DNA from: Desulfoprunum sp.
GTDB lineage: Bacteria; Desulfobacterota; Desulfobulbia; Desulfobulbales; Desulfocapsaceae
DNA length: 10,986 nucleotides
Direction: 5' to 3'
Assembly: GCA_030696435.1 (NCBI GenBank)
Contig: JAUYSF010000018.1
Coordinates: forward strand, 1 to 10,986
Part shown: positions 1 to 7,196 of the stretch, in pieces
How the letters are laid out: every line of letters starts with the position of its first letter
Position numbering within the stretch: the stretch's first letter is position 1
Program-made: the position numbers and the translations under genes
The notes under the pieces: generated by a model
Database searches by the model: none
What the model was told of the DNA's origin: nothing
What the model saw: only the letters and a program-made list of their open reading frames with translations

Positions 1-154
1 TCGATATCTCGGGGCATTGTGACAAACATTGGTGGACGGCGCTTACGGCCAGCTGAATGAAGGTGTCGGCCCGGCGCAGCTGTTGCGAGAGCTCTGCGGG
101 AAGAGTCATGGTTGCCGGCAGGACATGGCTGGTGGCGATAATTGAAACGTTCAC
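1..154 (-). CDS. Probable KAS-like (chain-length-factor-type) protein, N-terminal 51 residues only
   Basis: The frame opens with GTG 154, overlapping the KAS stop as GTGA, and runs off the left edge with no stop. The visible residues begin MNVSIIATSHVLPATM and continue through LRRADTFIQLAVSAVHQCL. A short beta-strand start followed by an 'RRADxFxQLAxxAV' helix is what the N-terminus of KAS-type or chain-length-factor proteins looks like. Its position directly behind an intact KAS fits a partner subunit. No catalytic residue is inside the window, so neither full length nor activity can be judged. The alternative is another thiolase-fold enzyme. Confidence 0.6.
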   Translation of the reverse strand, partial: MNVSIIATSHVLPATMTLPAELSQQLRRADTFIQLAVSAVHQCLSQCPEIS

Positions 155-1383
155 TCTTCTCTCCCTGCCAGGACCAGAGCGGCGTTATTACCGCCAAAGG
201 CCAGAGACTGACTCAGCCCCAGTGAGCCGGTCAAGGTGGCTCGGGCGCTTTCCGGCAGGATAGTGACCGGCAGTTGTGGGTCGGGAGTGCTGCAGCCTGT
301 CGTACCGGTTGTATAACCGTGATTGAGGGCCAGAATTGTCAGGATTGCCTCTATCGCCCCGGCCGCCCCCAGGGTATGGCCGGTGAGGCCCTTGGTCGAA
401 ATGATTGCCGGCTGTGTTGCTTGAAAACCGAGGGCATGCAGGGCTGTCGTTTCGGCCTGATCGTTTGCTCGGGTGCCGGTTCCGTGGGCATTGATCAGGG
501 CGATGTCACGGACGGAAATTTCGGCCTCGGCCATGGCCTGGCGGATAGCCTGCTGCAGTCCCCGGCCCTGCGGATGAGGTGCGGTGGGATGGTAGGCGTC
601 GCCGGCGGCACCGTAGCCCTTGACCCTGGCCAGAATGGTGGCATGGCGCTGCCGGGCCGTAGCCTCTTTTTCCATAACGAGAATCCCGGCCCCTTCACCG
701 AGGTTGAGACCATCGCGCCCCTGATCGAACGGTCGGCAGGGTTTTTGCGAGAAGAGCATGAGGCTGGAGAATCCGTGGCAGGCCAGGCGTGAGATCTCGT
801 CGGCCCCGCCGGCCAGCACCAGGTCACAGAGATCCTGCTCCAGCCAGATTTTAGCAAGACCAATAGCATCGGTACCCGAGGCGCAGGCGTTGGTGATAAC
901 GGCCCTGGGGCCCACTATTCCCAGAATTCGCTGCACCGTCTCGGCAAGATTGGCCTCCAGATACTGGCGGATCGGGGCCTGCTCGGGCGTGTTGCCCTCT
1001 CGCCAGTCGGCGTAGTAGGTCTCGTTATTGAAGGAGCAGCCGACAGTGGTGCCAAGGGCAATGCCAACCCGCTGGGTTTGCAGAAATTCGAGACTCAGTC
1101 CGGCCTCGACCATGGCCTCATGGATGGCCTGGAGTGTCAGCTGGATGGTGCGATTGGCGGCAAGGCCATGCAGGGTGAAGAGCTCCAGGGGCCGTTCAAG
1201 CCAGGCATTTTCGACAGAAAAAAGCGGTGCGGACCATCCCGGACCGAAGAGAGGGTCCGGCGTCTGGCGACAGTTGACAGTTCTTTGGCTGAGATTCTGC
1301 CAAAGAGTATCGGTATCGCAACCGGCGCTGCAGATACAGCCAAGGCCGGTTATTGCCGTTTGATGGTCGTTGTGGTTTCGCAT
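151..1383 (-). CDS. Beta-ketoacyl-ACP synthase (KAS II/FabF-like), complete
   Basis: The 410-residue protein is full length for a FabF-type condensing enzyme. It keeps the whole catalytic set: nucleophile Cys167 in TNACASGTD, His300 in NAHGTGT, Lys331 in STKGLTGH, and His336 in GHTLGAAGA. FDQGRDGLNLGEGA (219-232) and the C-terminal AFGGNNAAL are further family blocks. It should perform decarboxylative condensation of malonyl-ACP with an acyl-ACP in the cytoplasm. Its place inside a specialised operon next to a dedicated ACP argues against it being the housekeeping FabF. The following gene, which starts inside its stop codon (GTGA), looks like a second KAS-type subunit. This recalls the KAS/chain-length-factor pairs of type II polyketide and aryl-polyene systems. 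ATG 1383 is the only sensible start; its ribosome-binding site is weak. Confidence 0.95.
   Translation of the reverse strand: MRNHNDHQTAITGLGCICSAGCDTDTLWQNLSQRTVNCRQTPDPLFGPGWSAPLFSVENAWLERPLELFTLHGLAANRTIQLTLQAIHEAMVEAGLSLEFLQTQRVGIALGTTVGCSFNNETYYADWREGNTPEQAPIRQYLEANLAETVQRILGIVGPRAVITNACASGTDAIGLAKIWLEQDLCDLVLAGGADEISRLACHGFSSLMLFSQKPCRPFDQGRDGLNLGEGAGILVMEKEATARQRHATILARVKGYGAAGDAYHPTAPHPQGRGLQQAIRQAMAEAEISVRDIALINAHGTGTRANDQAETTALHALGFQATQPAIISTKGLTGHTLGAAGAIEAILTILALNHGYTTGTTGCSTPDPQLPVTILPESARATLTGSLGLSQSLAFGGNNAALVLAGREE
161..166 (-). promoter_or_regulatory. Shine-Dalgarno AGGGAG for the GTG-started gene at the left edge
   Basis: AGGGAG lies at the very end of the KAS gene, 6 bases before the GTG at 154. 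Together with the GTGA overlap it supports that start for the truncated leftmost gene. Confidence 0.6.
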
Positions 1384-1420
1384 GAAGGGCTGCTTGTAGC
1401 AAATTGCCTTGAGTTACGGC

Positions 1421-1678
1421 CTACTTGCTCTGGTTTTCCTGGATGAACCTGGCCAGGCTGTCAAGGGAGGCGAAGGCGACTCGTCCCTGATCCATGTCCA
1501 TGATCTGCACACCAAAATATCTCTGGATCAGAACGACCAGCTCGACGGCATCGAGGGAATCAAGGCCCATGCCATCGCCGAACAGCGGGGCTGAATCGAT
1601 AATATCCTCGGGTTTAATTCCTTGTATTTTCAAATCGTTGATCAGGATCTCTCGGAGTTGTCTTTTTATTTCGTCCAT
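1421..1678 (-). CDS. Acyl carrier protein (second copy)
   Basis: This is an 85-residue type II ACP with phosphopantetheine attachment Ser41 in GLDSLDAV, followed by ELVVLIQRYFGV. It differs strongly from the ACP at 10396-10656 outside the motif, including a longer loop before it (SAPLFGDGMG) and a distinct C-terminal helix. It would carry the acyl chain for the adjacent KAS and acyltransferase. I choose ATG 1678 because the protein then has normal ACP length and begins with the expected helix (MDEIKRQLRE). A TTG at 1720 opens the same frame and would overlap the acyltransferase stop by 13 bases, but it adds 14 residues unlike ACPs. The gap from the upstream gene is 29 bases; the gap to the following KAS is 37 bases, without an evident terminator. 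Confidence 0.94.
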   Translation of the reverse strand: MDEIKRQLREILINDLKIQGIKPEDIIDSAPLFGDGMGLDSLDAVELVVLIQRYFGVQIMDMDQGRVAFASLDSLARFIQENQSK

Positions 1679-1707
1679 CGCTATGCTGTCCCGGGTGAAG
1701 AGGTTTA

Positions 1708-2601
1708 TTATTGTTGCCAAAAATCGAAAAAATTATACCACTGATAGGGGTGTTTCCGCAGGTGTTTTTCCAGAATTCCGGTAAATCGCCGGCAGCAGTC
1801 CCGGAGCATGGCCGGGCGGTCTTCGCGGCTCTGGAAAACCGGCGTGAAGATGTCCCAGACTTTCAGCTCATAGTCTTTCATGCCGGTCTTGGCCGCCAGG
1901 ATAATGGCCACCGGCGCCTGGGTCGTTGCTGCCAGGATATAGGCCGCATCCGGTATCCGGACGGCTGAACCGAAAAAATCGACGGTACTGGCCGGGCCTT
2001 TGAGGTAGCGATCACCCATGATCGTGACCACCTCGCCTTTCTGCAGAGCCGCCGCCGCCTCGATCATGCCGCCAAAGGGGCTGTCGACATCGATGATCTC
2101 AAATGCCCTGGCCTTTTTCTGGAGATCAAAATAGTGTTTTGCCGCCGCTGCCATATCATACTGCATCAGGGCATGCACCTTGACCGGCAGGGTTTCCAGG
2201 TTGGCAAGGGCCGTCTGCCAGTTGCCGATATGGGCGGTGAGCAGCACCAGGCCTTTTCCCTGCGCCAAGGTCTCGAGCAGGGCATCATAACCGATGAAGT
2301 TTCCTGTCAACGCGGCATTCGCACAGGTGCCAAGCCAGGCCCTGTCAACCAGTACCCTGCCGAAGTTCATCAGGTTGAAAAACGTGTCTGCTTTTCTCTG
2401 CCAAGGGCCATGTTCCGGAAATCGTCGGCTGAAATAGGGCGCGGTCTGCCGGTGGATCTTGCCGCTGCAGGCGACATAACTGAATATGACCGGCCAGAGC
2501 AGGAGATAGGCGCCACGGAGTCCGAACAGCCGCAGGGTCATGTAGAAAAACCAGTGGCCCAGGGCCTCCAGGCGGGAACCCAGATTCTTCTTCGGGCTCA
2601 T
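1708..2601 (-). CDS. LpxL/HtrB-like lysophospholipid acyltransferase
   Basis: The 297-residue protein has the layout of lipid A late acyltransferases. There is a hydrophobic N-terminal segment (about 16-45) for inner-membrane association, the active-site strand LLTAHIGNWQ (120-129), MGDRY at about 195-199, and VDFFGSAVRIPDAAYILA, matching the family's FFG/P-x-A block. Family members transfer an acyl chain from ACP to a lipid acceptor. The catalytic HX4(D/E) motif is altered: His124 is present, but the acidic partner is Gln129 (codon CAG at 2215-2217). Activity may be reduced, mechanistically different, or rescued by another residue. The ATG overlaps the glycosyltransferase stop as ATGA, with AGGA about 9 bases upstream. 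The immediately following ACP is a plausible acyl donor. It is a different family from the interrupted PlsC-type acyltransferase at 9577-10386. Confidence 0.87.
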   Translation of the reverse strand: MSPKKNLGSRLEALGHWFFYMTLRLFGLRGAYLLLWPVIFSYVACSGKIHRQTAPYFSRRFPEHGPWQRKADTFFNLMNFGRVLVDRAWLGTCANAALTGNFIGYDALLETLAQGKGLVLLTAHIGNWQTALANLETLPVKVHALMQYDMAAAAKHYFDLQKKARAFEIIDVDSPFGGMIEAAAALQKGEVVTIMGDRYLKGPASTVDFFGSAVRIPDAAYILAATTQAPVAIILAAKTGMKDYELKVWDIFTPVFQSREDRPAMLRDCCRRFTGILEKHLRKHPYQWYNFFDFWQQ

Positions 2602-3362
2602 CTGTGGCCATCCTGGAGGGGGTGCGGTCCCTGGCCGGCCACAAGCTTTTTGTGGGGCCAGGGCAGCAGGCGACGCAGGACGAGGGCGGTATGCAGGACC
2701 GTCAACCGCCGGTTATCCTTTAATTTATGAAAATGGCTGATGCGCTCGTCGGGCAGCGGATAGTGTACGGAAATATCCACCTCTGCGACCTCGACACCGG
2801 CCCAGACTGCCTTGACGAGTGCTTCAATCTCAAAATCATAGCGCAGGCGGCAGAGTTTTAAGGCCAGGAGTTCTTTGACCGGATACAGGCGCATGCCGCT
2901 CTGGGTGTCACGCAGTTTCCGGCCGCATTCCAGGTTGACCCAGAAATTGGAAAATGCCCGGCCGAAATGGCTGCTCCGGGGTACCGTCTCCTGGATCATC
3001 CTTCGTGCCCCGATGACAATCACCGGTGCCCTATGCTTTTCCGCCTCCCGACAGAGCAGATGCGCCTCCTCCGGATGGTGCTGACCGTCGGCATCCAATG
3101 TGAGGATTCGGCTGTATCCCCGCCGCGCCGCCTCCTTTGTGCCAGTGAGAATCGCCACTCCTTTTCCCTGGTTCTTCGCAAGCCTGATAGTGAAGATCGG
3201 CAGTCCGGTCAGGTTCTGCAGGCCTTCATCGCTACTCCCGTCGTCCACCACCAGGACGGCAAAACCGCTCCGGAGGGCACGTTCGACGACCCCGCGCACT
3301 GTGGCGGCATGGTTGTAGAGCGGGATGAGAAGGAGGGTATCTGGAAAGGCCGGCGCAGTCAT
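2598..3362 (-). CDS. Family 2 glycosyltransferase
   Basis: The 254-residue protein is a GT-A fold, GT2-family transferase of the dolichol-phosphate-mannose-synthase-like type. LLIPLYNHA (about 10-19) opens the nucleotide-sugar domain. VVDDGSSDE (38-46) binds the nucleotide, TLDADGQHHPEE (88-99) carries the metal-binding DxD (Asp90, Asp92), and DTQSGMRLY (152-160) is the conserved acceptor-side motif. It has no obvious membrane anchor, so it acts in the cytoplasm or at the inner face of the inner membrane. GT2/acyltransferase/ACP/KAS sets are typical of aryl-polyene-like clusters, so it may build a sugar headgroup for the lipid (inference). I choose ATG 3362 because it overlaps the upstream stop as ATGA, like other junctions in this operon. 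An in-frame GTG at 3389 would add nine residues with no family support. The 3' end overlaps the acyltransferase gene, again as ATGA. Confidence 0.9.
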   Translation of the reverse strand: MTAPAFPDTLLLIPLYNHAATVRGVVERALRSGFAVLVVDDGSSDEGLQNLTGLPIFTIRLAKNQGKGVAILTGTKEAARRGYSRILTLDADGQHHPEEAHLLCREAEKHRAPVIVIGARRMIQETVPRSSHFGRAFSNFWVNLECGRKLRDTQSGMRLYPVKELLALKLCRLRYDFEIEALVKAVWAGVEVAEVDISVHYPLPDERISHFHKLKDNRRLTVLHTALVLRRLLPWPHKKLVAGQGPHPLQDGHR

Positions 3363-4693
3363 GGGCTGCTTTTCAAGATGAGTTCCCACAGCGGACCGAG
3401 ATGGCCGAACTTATGGAGCATGGTGATGTGGTCGGCGACCTTTGAGCAGGGAAAGATGCGGTCCTGACGCCCGGAAAAGGCCTGGATGATGCCTGTCTCA
3501 AGCTGCTTCCGCTCGATGAGCGGGGAGAAATAGTAGGTGGGCAGAAGCAGGGGGTGTTCACGGCTGATCACCTTGTCGCGCACAGCCCGGTCGTGGATGC
3601 CGGTGTTGGGCAGGATGCGGATGCCGGTAAAGGCGAAAACGACACTTTTGGGGAGGCGGTCAAGGTTATGCAGCCCCTCCTGCAGGGTATGGTGATCTTC
3701 ATCCGGGCCGCCGAAAATCACATAATGGGCACAGGGGATCTCTGCCTCGCTAAAATGATTGGCGGTATGCAGCACATCGGCAAAGGTAAAGCCTTTGCCA
3801 AAGGCGGCAAGGGTGGTGTCGGAGGTTGCATCGGTACCCAGTTCGGCCGCCGCCAGACCGGCCCTTTTCAGGAGCAGGAGGTCGTTTCGGGTGAGATTCT
3901 GTGGCCTGAAAAATGCGCACCAGGGTGTAGTGTTGCCACGCCTGATCAGTGCTTCGGCAATCTCCAGGAAGCGCTTGGCCGGATCGTTGAAGACACTGTC
4001 AGCAAAAAAGATATAACGGGCGCCGAGGTTTCGGGTGAGATGGGCCATCTCTTCGGCTACTTCTTCCGGTTCTCGGTACCTGATCCGCTTGCCTTCGAGC
4101 AATGGATAGGAACAGTAGCTGCAGCTGTAGGGGCAACCGCGTTTGGTCTGGATGTTGAGCATGCCGCCGTGGGCCAGATAATAATCGGCAATATTCTGCT
4201 GGAAGACAGGGCGGCATTCCGGGTAGCTTTCCAGGGCCTGGGAGTAGACCCGGTTAGGAGGAGGAGTGCCCAAGGCAATCTCCCCGGCCAGCCAGGGCAG
4301 AATCTTTTCCCCTTCGCCGATGACGCCGTAATCAGGCTGCAGGAGATCCATCAAGGCCTCCGGCATAATCGAAAAACCGGAGCCTCCAAGAACGATAGGG
4401 ACCGACGAGGATGCCCGTACGGCCGCGACAATCCGGCTGATGTCTCCGAGAAAATTATGGCTGTCCGCACTGTCGACGCTGTCGAGATTGCGGATGGAAA
4501 TGGCCAGGAGATCATAGGTCTCGGTGGCAAGCCGGGTCTTGAGGCCCTCCAGCCCGCCTGAGAGAACGTCGTAGTGATCCGCCCGGTGGCCGGCCTCGGT
4601 CAAGGCCCCCAGCAGGCAGGCAATCCCCAGGGGGTAGACCGGATAGGGCGTGACAACCTGATTGGCGGAGATGAGCAGGCAGTTAGCGGACAT
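3359..4693 (-). CDS. B12-type radical SAM protein 2 (resembles radical SAM proteins of ladderane-type lipid clusters)
   Basis: The 444-residue protein has an N-terminal cobalamin-binding-like domain. It includes YPLGIACLLGALTEAGH near residues 20-36, SVPIVLGGSGFSIMP at about 97-111 and YGVIGEGE at about 122-129. The radical SAM barrel follows with KRGCPYSCSYCSYP, whose cluster cysteines are Cys187, Cys191 and Cys194. YVIFGGPDED (about residue 335) is a typical late-barrel strand of this group. From memory it looks like radical SAM proteins found beside KAS and ACP genes in clusters proposed for ladderane or related unusual lipids; that is recognition, not a search result. It is only moderately similar to its neighbour at 4697-5959, so the two probably catalyse different steps. 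It overlaps the following glycosyltransferase as ATGA. Starts and ends are well defined; substrate and reaction are unknown. Confidence 0.9.
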   Translation of the reverse strand: MSANCLLISANQVVTPYPVYPLGIACLLGALTEAGHRADHYDVLSGGLEGLKTRLATETYDLLAISIRNLDSVDSADSHNFLGDISRIVAAVRASSSVPIVLGGSGFSIMPEALMDLLQPDYGVIGEGEKILPWLAGEIALGTPPPNRVYSQALESYPECRPVFQQNIADYYLAHGGMLNIQTKRGCPYSCSYCSYPLLEGKRIRYREPEEVAEEMAHLTRNLGARYIFFADSVFNDPAKRFLEIAEALIRRGNTTPWCAFFRPQNLTRNDLLLLKRAGLAAAELGTDATSDTTLAAFGKGFTFADVLHTANHFSEAEIPCAHYVIFGGPDEDHHTLQEGLHNLDRLPKSVVFAFTGIRILPNTGIHDRAVRDKVISREHPLLLPTYYFSPLIERKQLETGIIQAFSGRQDRIFPCSKVADHITMLHKFGHLGPLWELILKSSP

Positions 4694-4696
4694 GGT

Positions 4697-5959
4697 TTAT
4701 GACGGGGTTGACCATTGTCTGTCCTTGCCCAGTTGGCGGGGAATGTAGGTTCCGTCAGCCATCTCTTTTTTCACCACCTCGGTAAAGAGTCGGGACATGC
4801 GCAGGGATTGTGGGATCTCCTTATAAAAGGTGTCCCAGGCATAGTGGTACATCTCCTGGAGGACCTCCGGGCTCATGTTTTTGGGCCGGTACACCACCTC
4901 GGCGGTGGTATAGCGCCCCCAATCCTGGTGCAGGATGCGCCCTTCTTCACTGTAGCGTTCGGTGACCGGGGTATGCGGAAAAGGGGTGAGGATGGAAAAT
5001 TCGGCCATGTCGATATCGATTTCGAGAAGGAAATCCACCAGGCGCTTGATGTAGTCGGCATCCTGATTGTCGGTGCCGAGCAGGACCGCGGCCTCAACCC
5101 CGATACCATGATCCTTGAGTCGTTTCACGCGCTCCCGGATGACATCGGAGGTGTCGAATACGGCCTGGTAGACATACCAGCAACCGGCCTCGGCGGCCTT
5201 GGCGATGACCTTGTCCTCGTCGAGGATGGGGTGGCTGATCCATTTCTTTTTCAAGGGGATCATGGCCTCGAACAGTTCCATGACCCAGTCGCGATCCTGG
5301 GCCAAGGAGTTGTCGACGAGAAAGAGGCGGCTGTTGTCGATGAGCTTGAGTTCTTCAACCACCCTGGCGATGGGCCGGGGCCGGAACTTCCTGCCGCCGA
5401 GAAAGGCAGTGGCGCAGGGAAAACAATTGAACCGGCAGCCCCGGGAGGCATGGACCAGATCGACCATTTGCACCCCGCGGTAGACATAGCGCTGGCGGTT
5501 GAGGATCTCTCTTCTGGCCGGGCCGACGCTCTCAATGGGCGGGAAGTCGTGGAAGTAGTCATAGCGTTTCTGCAGGCGGCCATTTTCAAAGTCGGCCAGA
5601 ACCCTGGCCAGGCGGCCGTCTTCGGTCTCGCCGAGAAAGATTGTATCAACGAATCCGGCCACCTCTTCGGCATGGAGCATGGCGGCAATGCCCCCAGCCA
5701 CTACCGGAACGCCCAGGCTCTGGAATTTTGCTGCAATTTCTTTGCCGCGGGGCAGCTGGCAGGTGAGCATCATCGACAGCAGAACGATGTCTGTCGACAG
5801 AGAGAAATCGAGTTCATCGACATTTTCATCGATAAACCGCACCTCGTACTGCTCGGGGATGGAGGCGGCAACACAGACCGGCCCATGCGGAGGGAGATGA
5901 AATTCTGTCTGTTCGGGGATTTTATGCCACTTAGGATAAACCAGGGTGATTTTCGTCAT
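4697..5959 (-). CDS. B12-type radical SAM protein 1
   Basis: The 420-residue protein has the two-part architecture of class B radical SAM enzymes. The N-terminal 150 residues look like a cobalamin-binding Rossmann domain (TKITLVYPKW opening, VPVVAGGIAAM at about 84-94, IFLGETE at about 107-113). The radical SAM barrel then starts at SRGCRFNCFPC, with cluster ligands Cys175, Cys179 and Cys182. The classic B12 DxHxxG motif is not apparent, as in many members of this group. Members methylate unactivated carbons or catalyse cyclisation and rearrangement. In this setting an ACP-bound or lipid-bound acyl chain is the likely substrate (inference). The start overlaps the preceding short KAS-like gene by 29 bases with no obvious Shine-Dalgarno, so coupling by re-initiation is likely. 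Only 3 bases separate its stop from the second B12-type radical SAM gene, suggesting the two act as a pair. Confidence 0.9.
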   Translation of the reverse strand: MTKITLVYPKWHKIPEQTEFHLPPHGPVCVAASIPEQYEVRFIDENVDELDFSLSTDIVLLSMMLTCQLPRGKEIAAKFQSLGVPVVAGGIAAMLHAEEVAGFVDTIFLGETEDGRLARVLADFENGRLQKRYDYFHDFPPIESVGPARREILNRQRYVYRGVQMVDLVHASRGCRFNCFPCATAFLGGRKFRPRPIARVVEELKLIDNSRLFLVDNSLAQDRDWVMELFEAMIPLKKKWISHPILDEDKVIAKAAEAGCWYVYQAVFDTSDVIRERVKRLKDHGIGVEAAVLLGTDNQDADYIKRLVDFLLEIDIDMAEFSILTPFPHTPVTERYSEEGRILHQDWGRYTTAEVVYRPKNMSPEVLQEMYHYAWDTFYKEIPQSLRMSRLFTEVVKKEMADGTYIPRQLGKDRQWSTPS

Positions 5960-6512
5960 CTTTATATACGAGAGCTAAGTTGAGAGTGATCTGTCTTGAG
6001 AAGGTGAGGTCGGGGATGTGGTCAAAGGTGCAGGCGAGCATAAACGAGATTCCTTCCTGCGTTCCAAGAAGACGTTTGCCTTCGAGAATAGCTGTCTGCA
6101 GCGGGTTTGCCGATGATTCCATGATGGCATAGACCGGCCCGGTGAGGCCAAAGTGGTTGGCCGTTTCGGCGAGCGGGATATTGGCCAGAGTGTAGCCGAA
6201 AAGCGCGGGGCTGGCCTGATTCATGCTCTGGCTCAGCGTTGTCGCAAAGGCCAGGTCGGTGGCCAGCGAACCACTGCTGGTAACTCCGATCAGCCCCACA
6301 TTCAGGCCCTGGCGGTTGAGAAATCGGCCTGCCGCGGTAATTCCGTTTCGTTGCAGGAACCGGCCGGTTTCAACGAGCATCGCCCGACAGAGGGGCGGCA
6401 TCCTGCCCCAGCGGTCGGGGAGCTGTTCAATCAGGGCGATTGTCTCGACATCCGGGCTGTCCTGGAAGGCATAGGCATAATCGGGAGACGAGGGTTGTTG
6501 AGCTTGGGACAT
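5931..6512 (-). CDS. Short beta-ketoacyl synthase-like protein lacking the catalytic Cys
   Basis: The 193-residue protein matches only the N-terminal half of a condensing enzyme, the 'ketoacyl-synt_2' type of domain. LFGYTLANIPLAETANHFGL (about 104-123) followed by TGPVYAI corresponds to the KAS segment leading to the active-site Cys. Where KAS enzymes have a Cys in a TACASG-type motif, this protein has MESSANP (131-137), with Ser134 aligned to the nucleophile. The second half, with the catalytic His residues, is absent. It is therefore probably not a condensing enzyme. A partner subunit similar to a chain-length factor, a scaffold, or a protein that binds an ACP-linked chain is more likely (inference). 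There is a 35-base gap to the PagL-like gene and no strong ribosome-binding site. Its last 29 bases overlap the next gene in another frame. Confidence 0.78.
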   Translation of the reverse strand: MSQAQQPSSPDYAYAFQDSPDVETIALIEQLPDRWGRMPPLCRAMLVETGRFLQRNGITAAGRFLNRQGLNVGLIGVTSSGSLATDLAFATTLSQSMNQASPALFGYTLANIPLAETANHFGLTGPVYAIMESSANPLQTAILEGKRLLGTQEGISFMLACTFDHIPDLTFSRQITLNLALVYKDDENHPGLS

Positions 6513-6547
6513 GCGATTCTGCTTGATTTTAAAGGTGTTGGCTCTAT

Positions 6548-7132
6548 TTAAAAGGTGACCCCGATCATAAACTTGCTCGAATTCAGCGGGTCGTTGGGGT
6601 CCTTGGTACCGGCGTTGGAAATGTGGTGGAACCGGTATTCAAAAAGCAGATCCTGGCCGCAGTTCATTCGGTATTTCCAGCCGAGACCAAACTGGTAATT
6701 GCCATTCAGATCAGAACCCATGCCGGGAATATCGGCGGTGTTGTAGACAGGCCCACCACCGGCGAAGATATAGGGCCGATGCCGATCCGACGCCGAAAAG
6801 GTGTAATTGGCCAGAAAATTCAAGCCGAACATCGGGCCCACATCCGGCGTAATCACCAGGTACAGAGGGGCTTCCAGCAGGAGGGAGTGGTATCCCCGGT
6901 ACCAGGAAGAGCCCATGGTGTCAGTCAACACCAGATCACGCCGCAGGACCAAATCAAGGGTTTCGACCCGAACCTTGGTGAGGCCCCAACCCGGCTGGCA
7001 GTAGCCGTAACCGGTGAGCACGGCCCAGTGATTGTCTTGCGCCGGGGCAGGAGATGCGGCAGCGGCCGGCTGGGCCATGAACATGAGCATGACCAGCAGC
7101 ATGCTGCAGAACGTACAGGCGAATCTCTGCAT
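6548..7132 (-). CDS. PagL-like lipid A deacylase / acyloxyacyl hydrolase, outer-membrane beta-barrel
   Basis: PagL removes the 3-O-linked acyl chain from lipid A in the outer membrane. From ATG 7132 the protein is 194 residues and starts with a Sec signal peptide: Arg3, a hydrophobic core at about 7-20, and an Ala-rich cleavage region near 23-26. The mature part alternates in the manner of a small beta-barrel and ends in Phe (MIGVTF), the usual C-terminal signal for outer-membrane insertion. The family signature HHISNAG (169-175) supplies the catalytic His170 and Ser172. At the position 12 residues after the Ser, where Pseudomonas PagL has its third catalytic residue Glu, this protein has Asn184 (in DPLNSS). 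The start is chosen for the signal peptide and the AGAGGT site 7 bases upstream; the frame is open further upstream but overlaps the radical SAM gene. It is the only secreted product in the window. Confidence 0.85.
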   Translation of the reverse strand: MQRFACTFCSMLLVMLMFMAQPAAAASPAPAQDNHWAVLTGYGYCQPGWGLTKVRVETLDLVLRRDLVLTDTMGSSWYRGYHSLLLEAPLYLVITPDVGPMFGLNFLANYTFSASDRHRPYIFAGGGPVYNTADIPGMGSDLNGNYQFGLGWKYRMNCGQDLLFEYRFHHISNAGTKDPNDPLNSSKFMIGVTF

Positions 7133-7196
7133 GGCGGATACCTCTGAGGTTATGGCCGGCAATCCCGGAAAAACATGATCTGGGGGCCGACCGAAA
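7133..7196 (-). other. Longest intergenic gap (64 bases), no clear promoter or terminator
   Basis: This spacer separates the radical SAM/SPASM gene from the secreted PagL-like gene. It contains the AGAGGT ribosome-binding site (7140-7145) of the latter, within the short near-palindrome ACCTCAGAGGT. I see no stem-loop plus T-run and no convincing -35/-10 pair, so readthrough of a single transcript is the default reading. Confidence 0.5.

Noticed and set aside
274..792. 172-codon open frame on the plus strand
   Set aside because: Antisense to the complete KAS gene and without any recognisable motif.
3554..4561. 335-codon open frame on the plus strand
   Set aside because: Antisense to B12-type radical SAM gene 2, whose motifs are clear; its own translation is low-complexity Gly/Ala/Gln-rich with no recognisable domain.
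3688..4693. Classic B12 base-off motif DxHxxG in the two B12-type radical SAM proteins
   Set aside because: The nearest candidate, DSHNFLG at residues 78-84 of protein 2, has the wrong spacing and is in the wrong place. The B12 assignment rests on overall domain layout only.
4715..5983. 422-codon open frame on the plus strand
   Set aside because: It lies almost exactly antisense to the B12-type radical SAM gene 1, shows no protein-family motif, and is the kind of shadow frame expected opposite a GC-rich gene.
7133..7196. Possible terminator or regulatory hairpin in the 64-base spacer
   Set aside because: ACCTCAGAGGT has 5-base arms with no usable loop and no T-run follows; it is simply the ribosome-binding site region.
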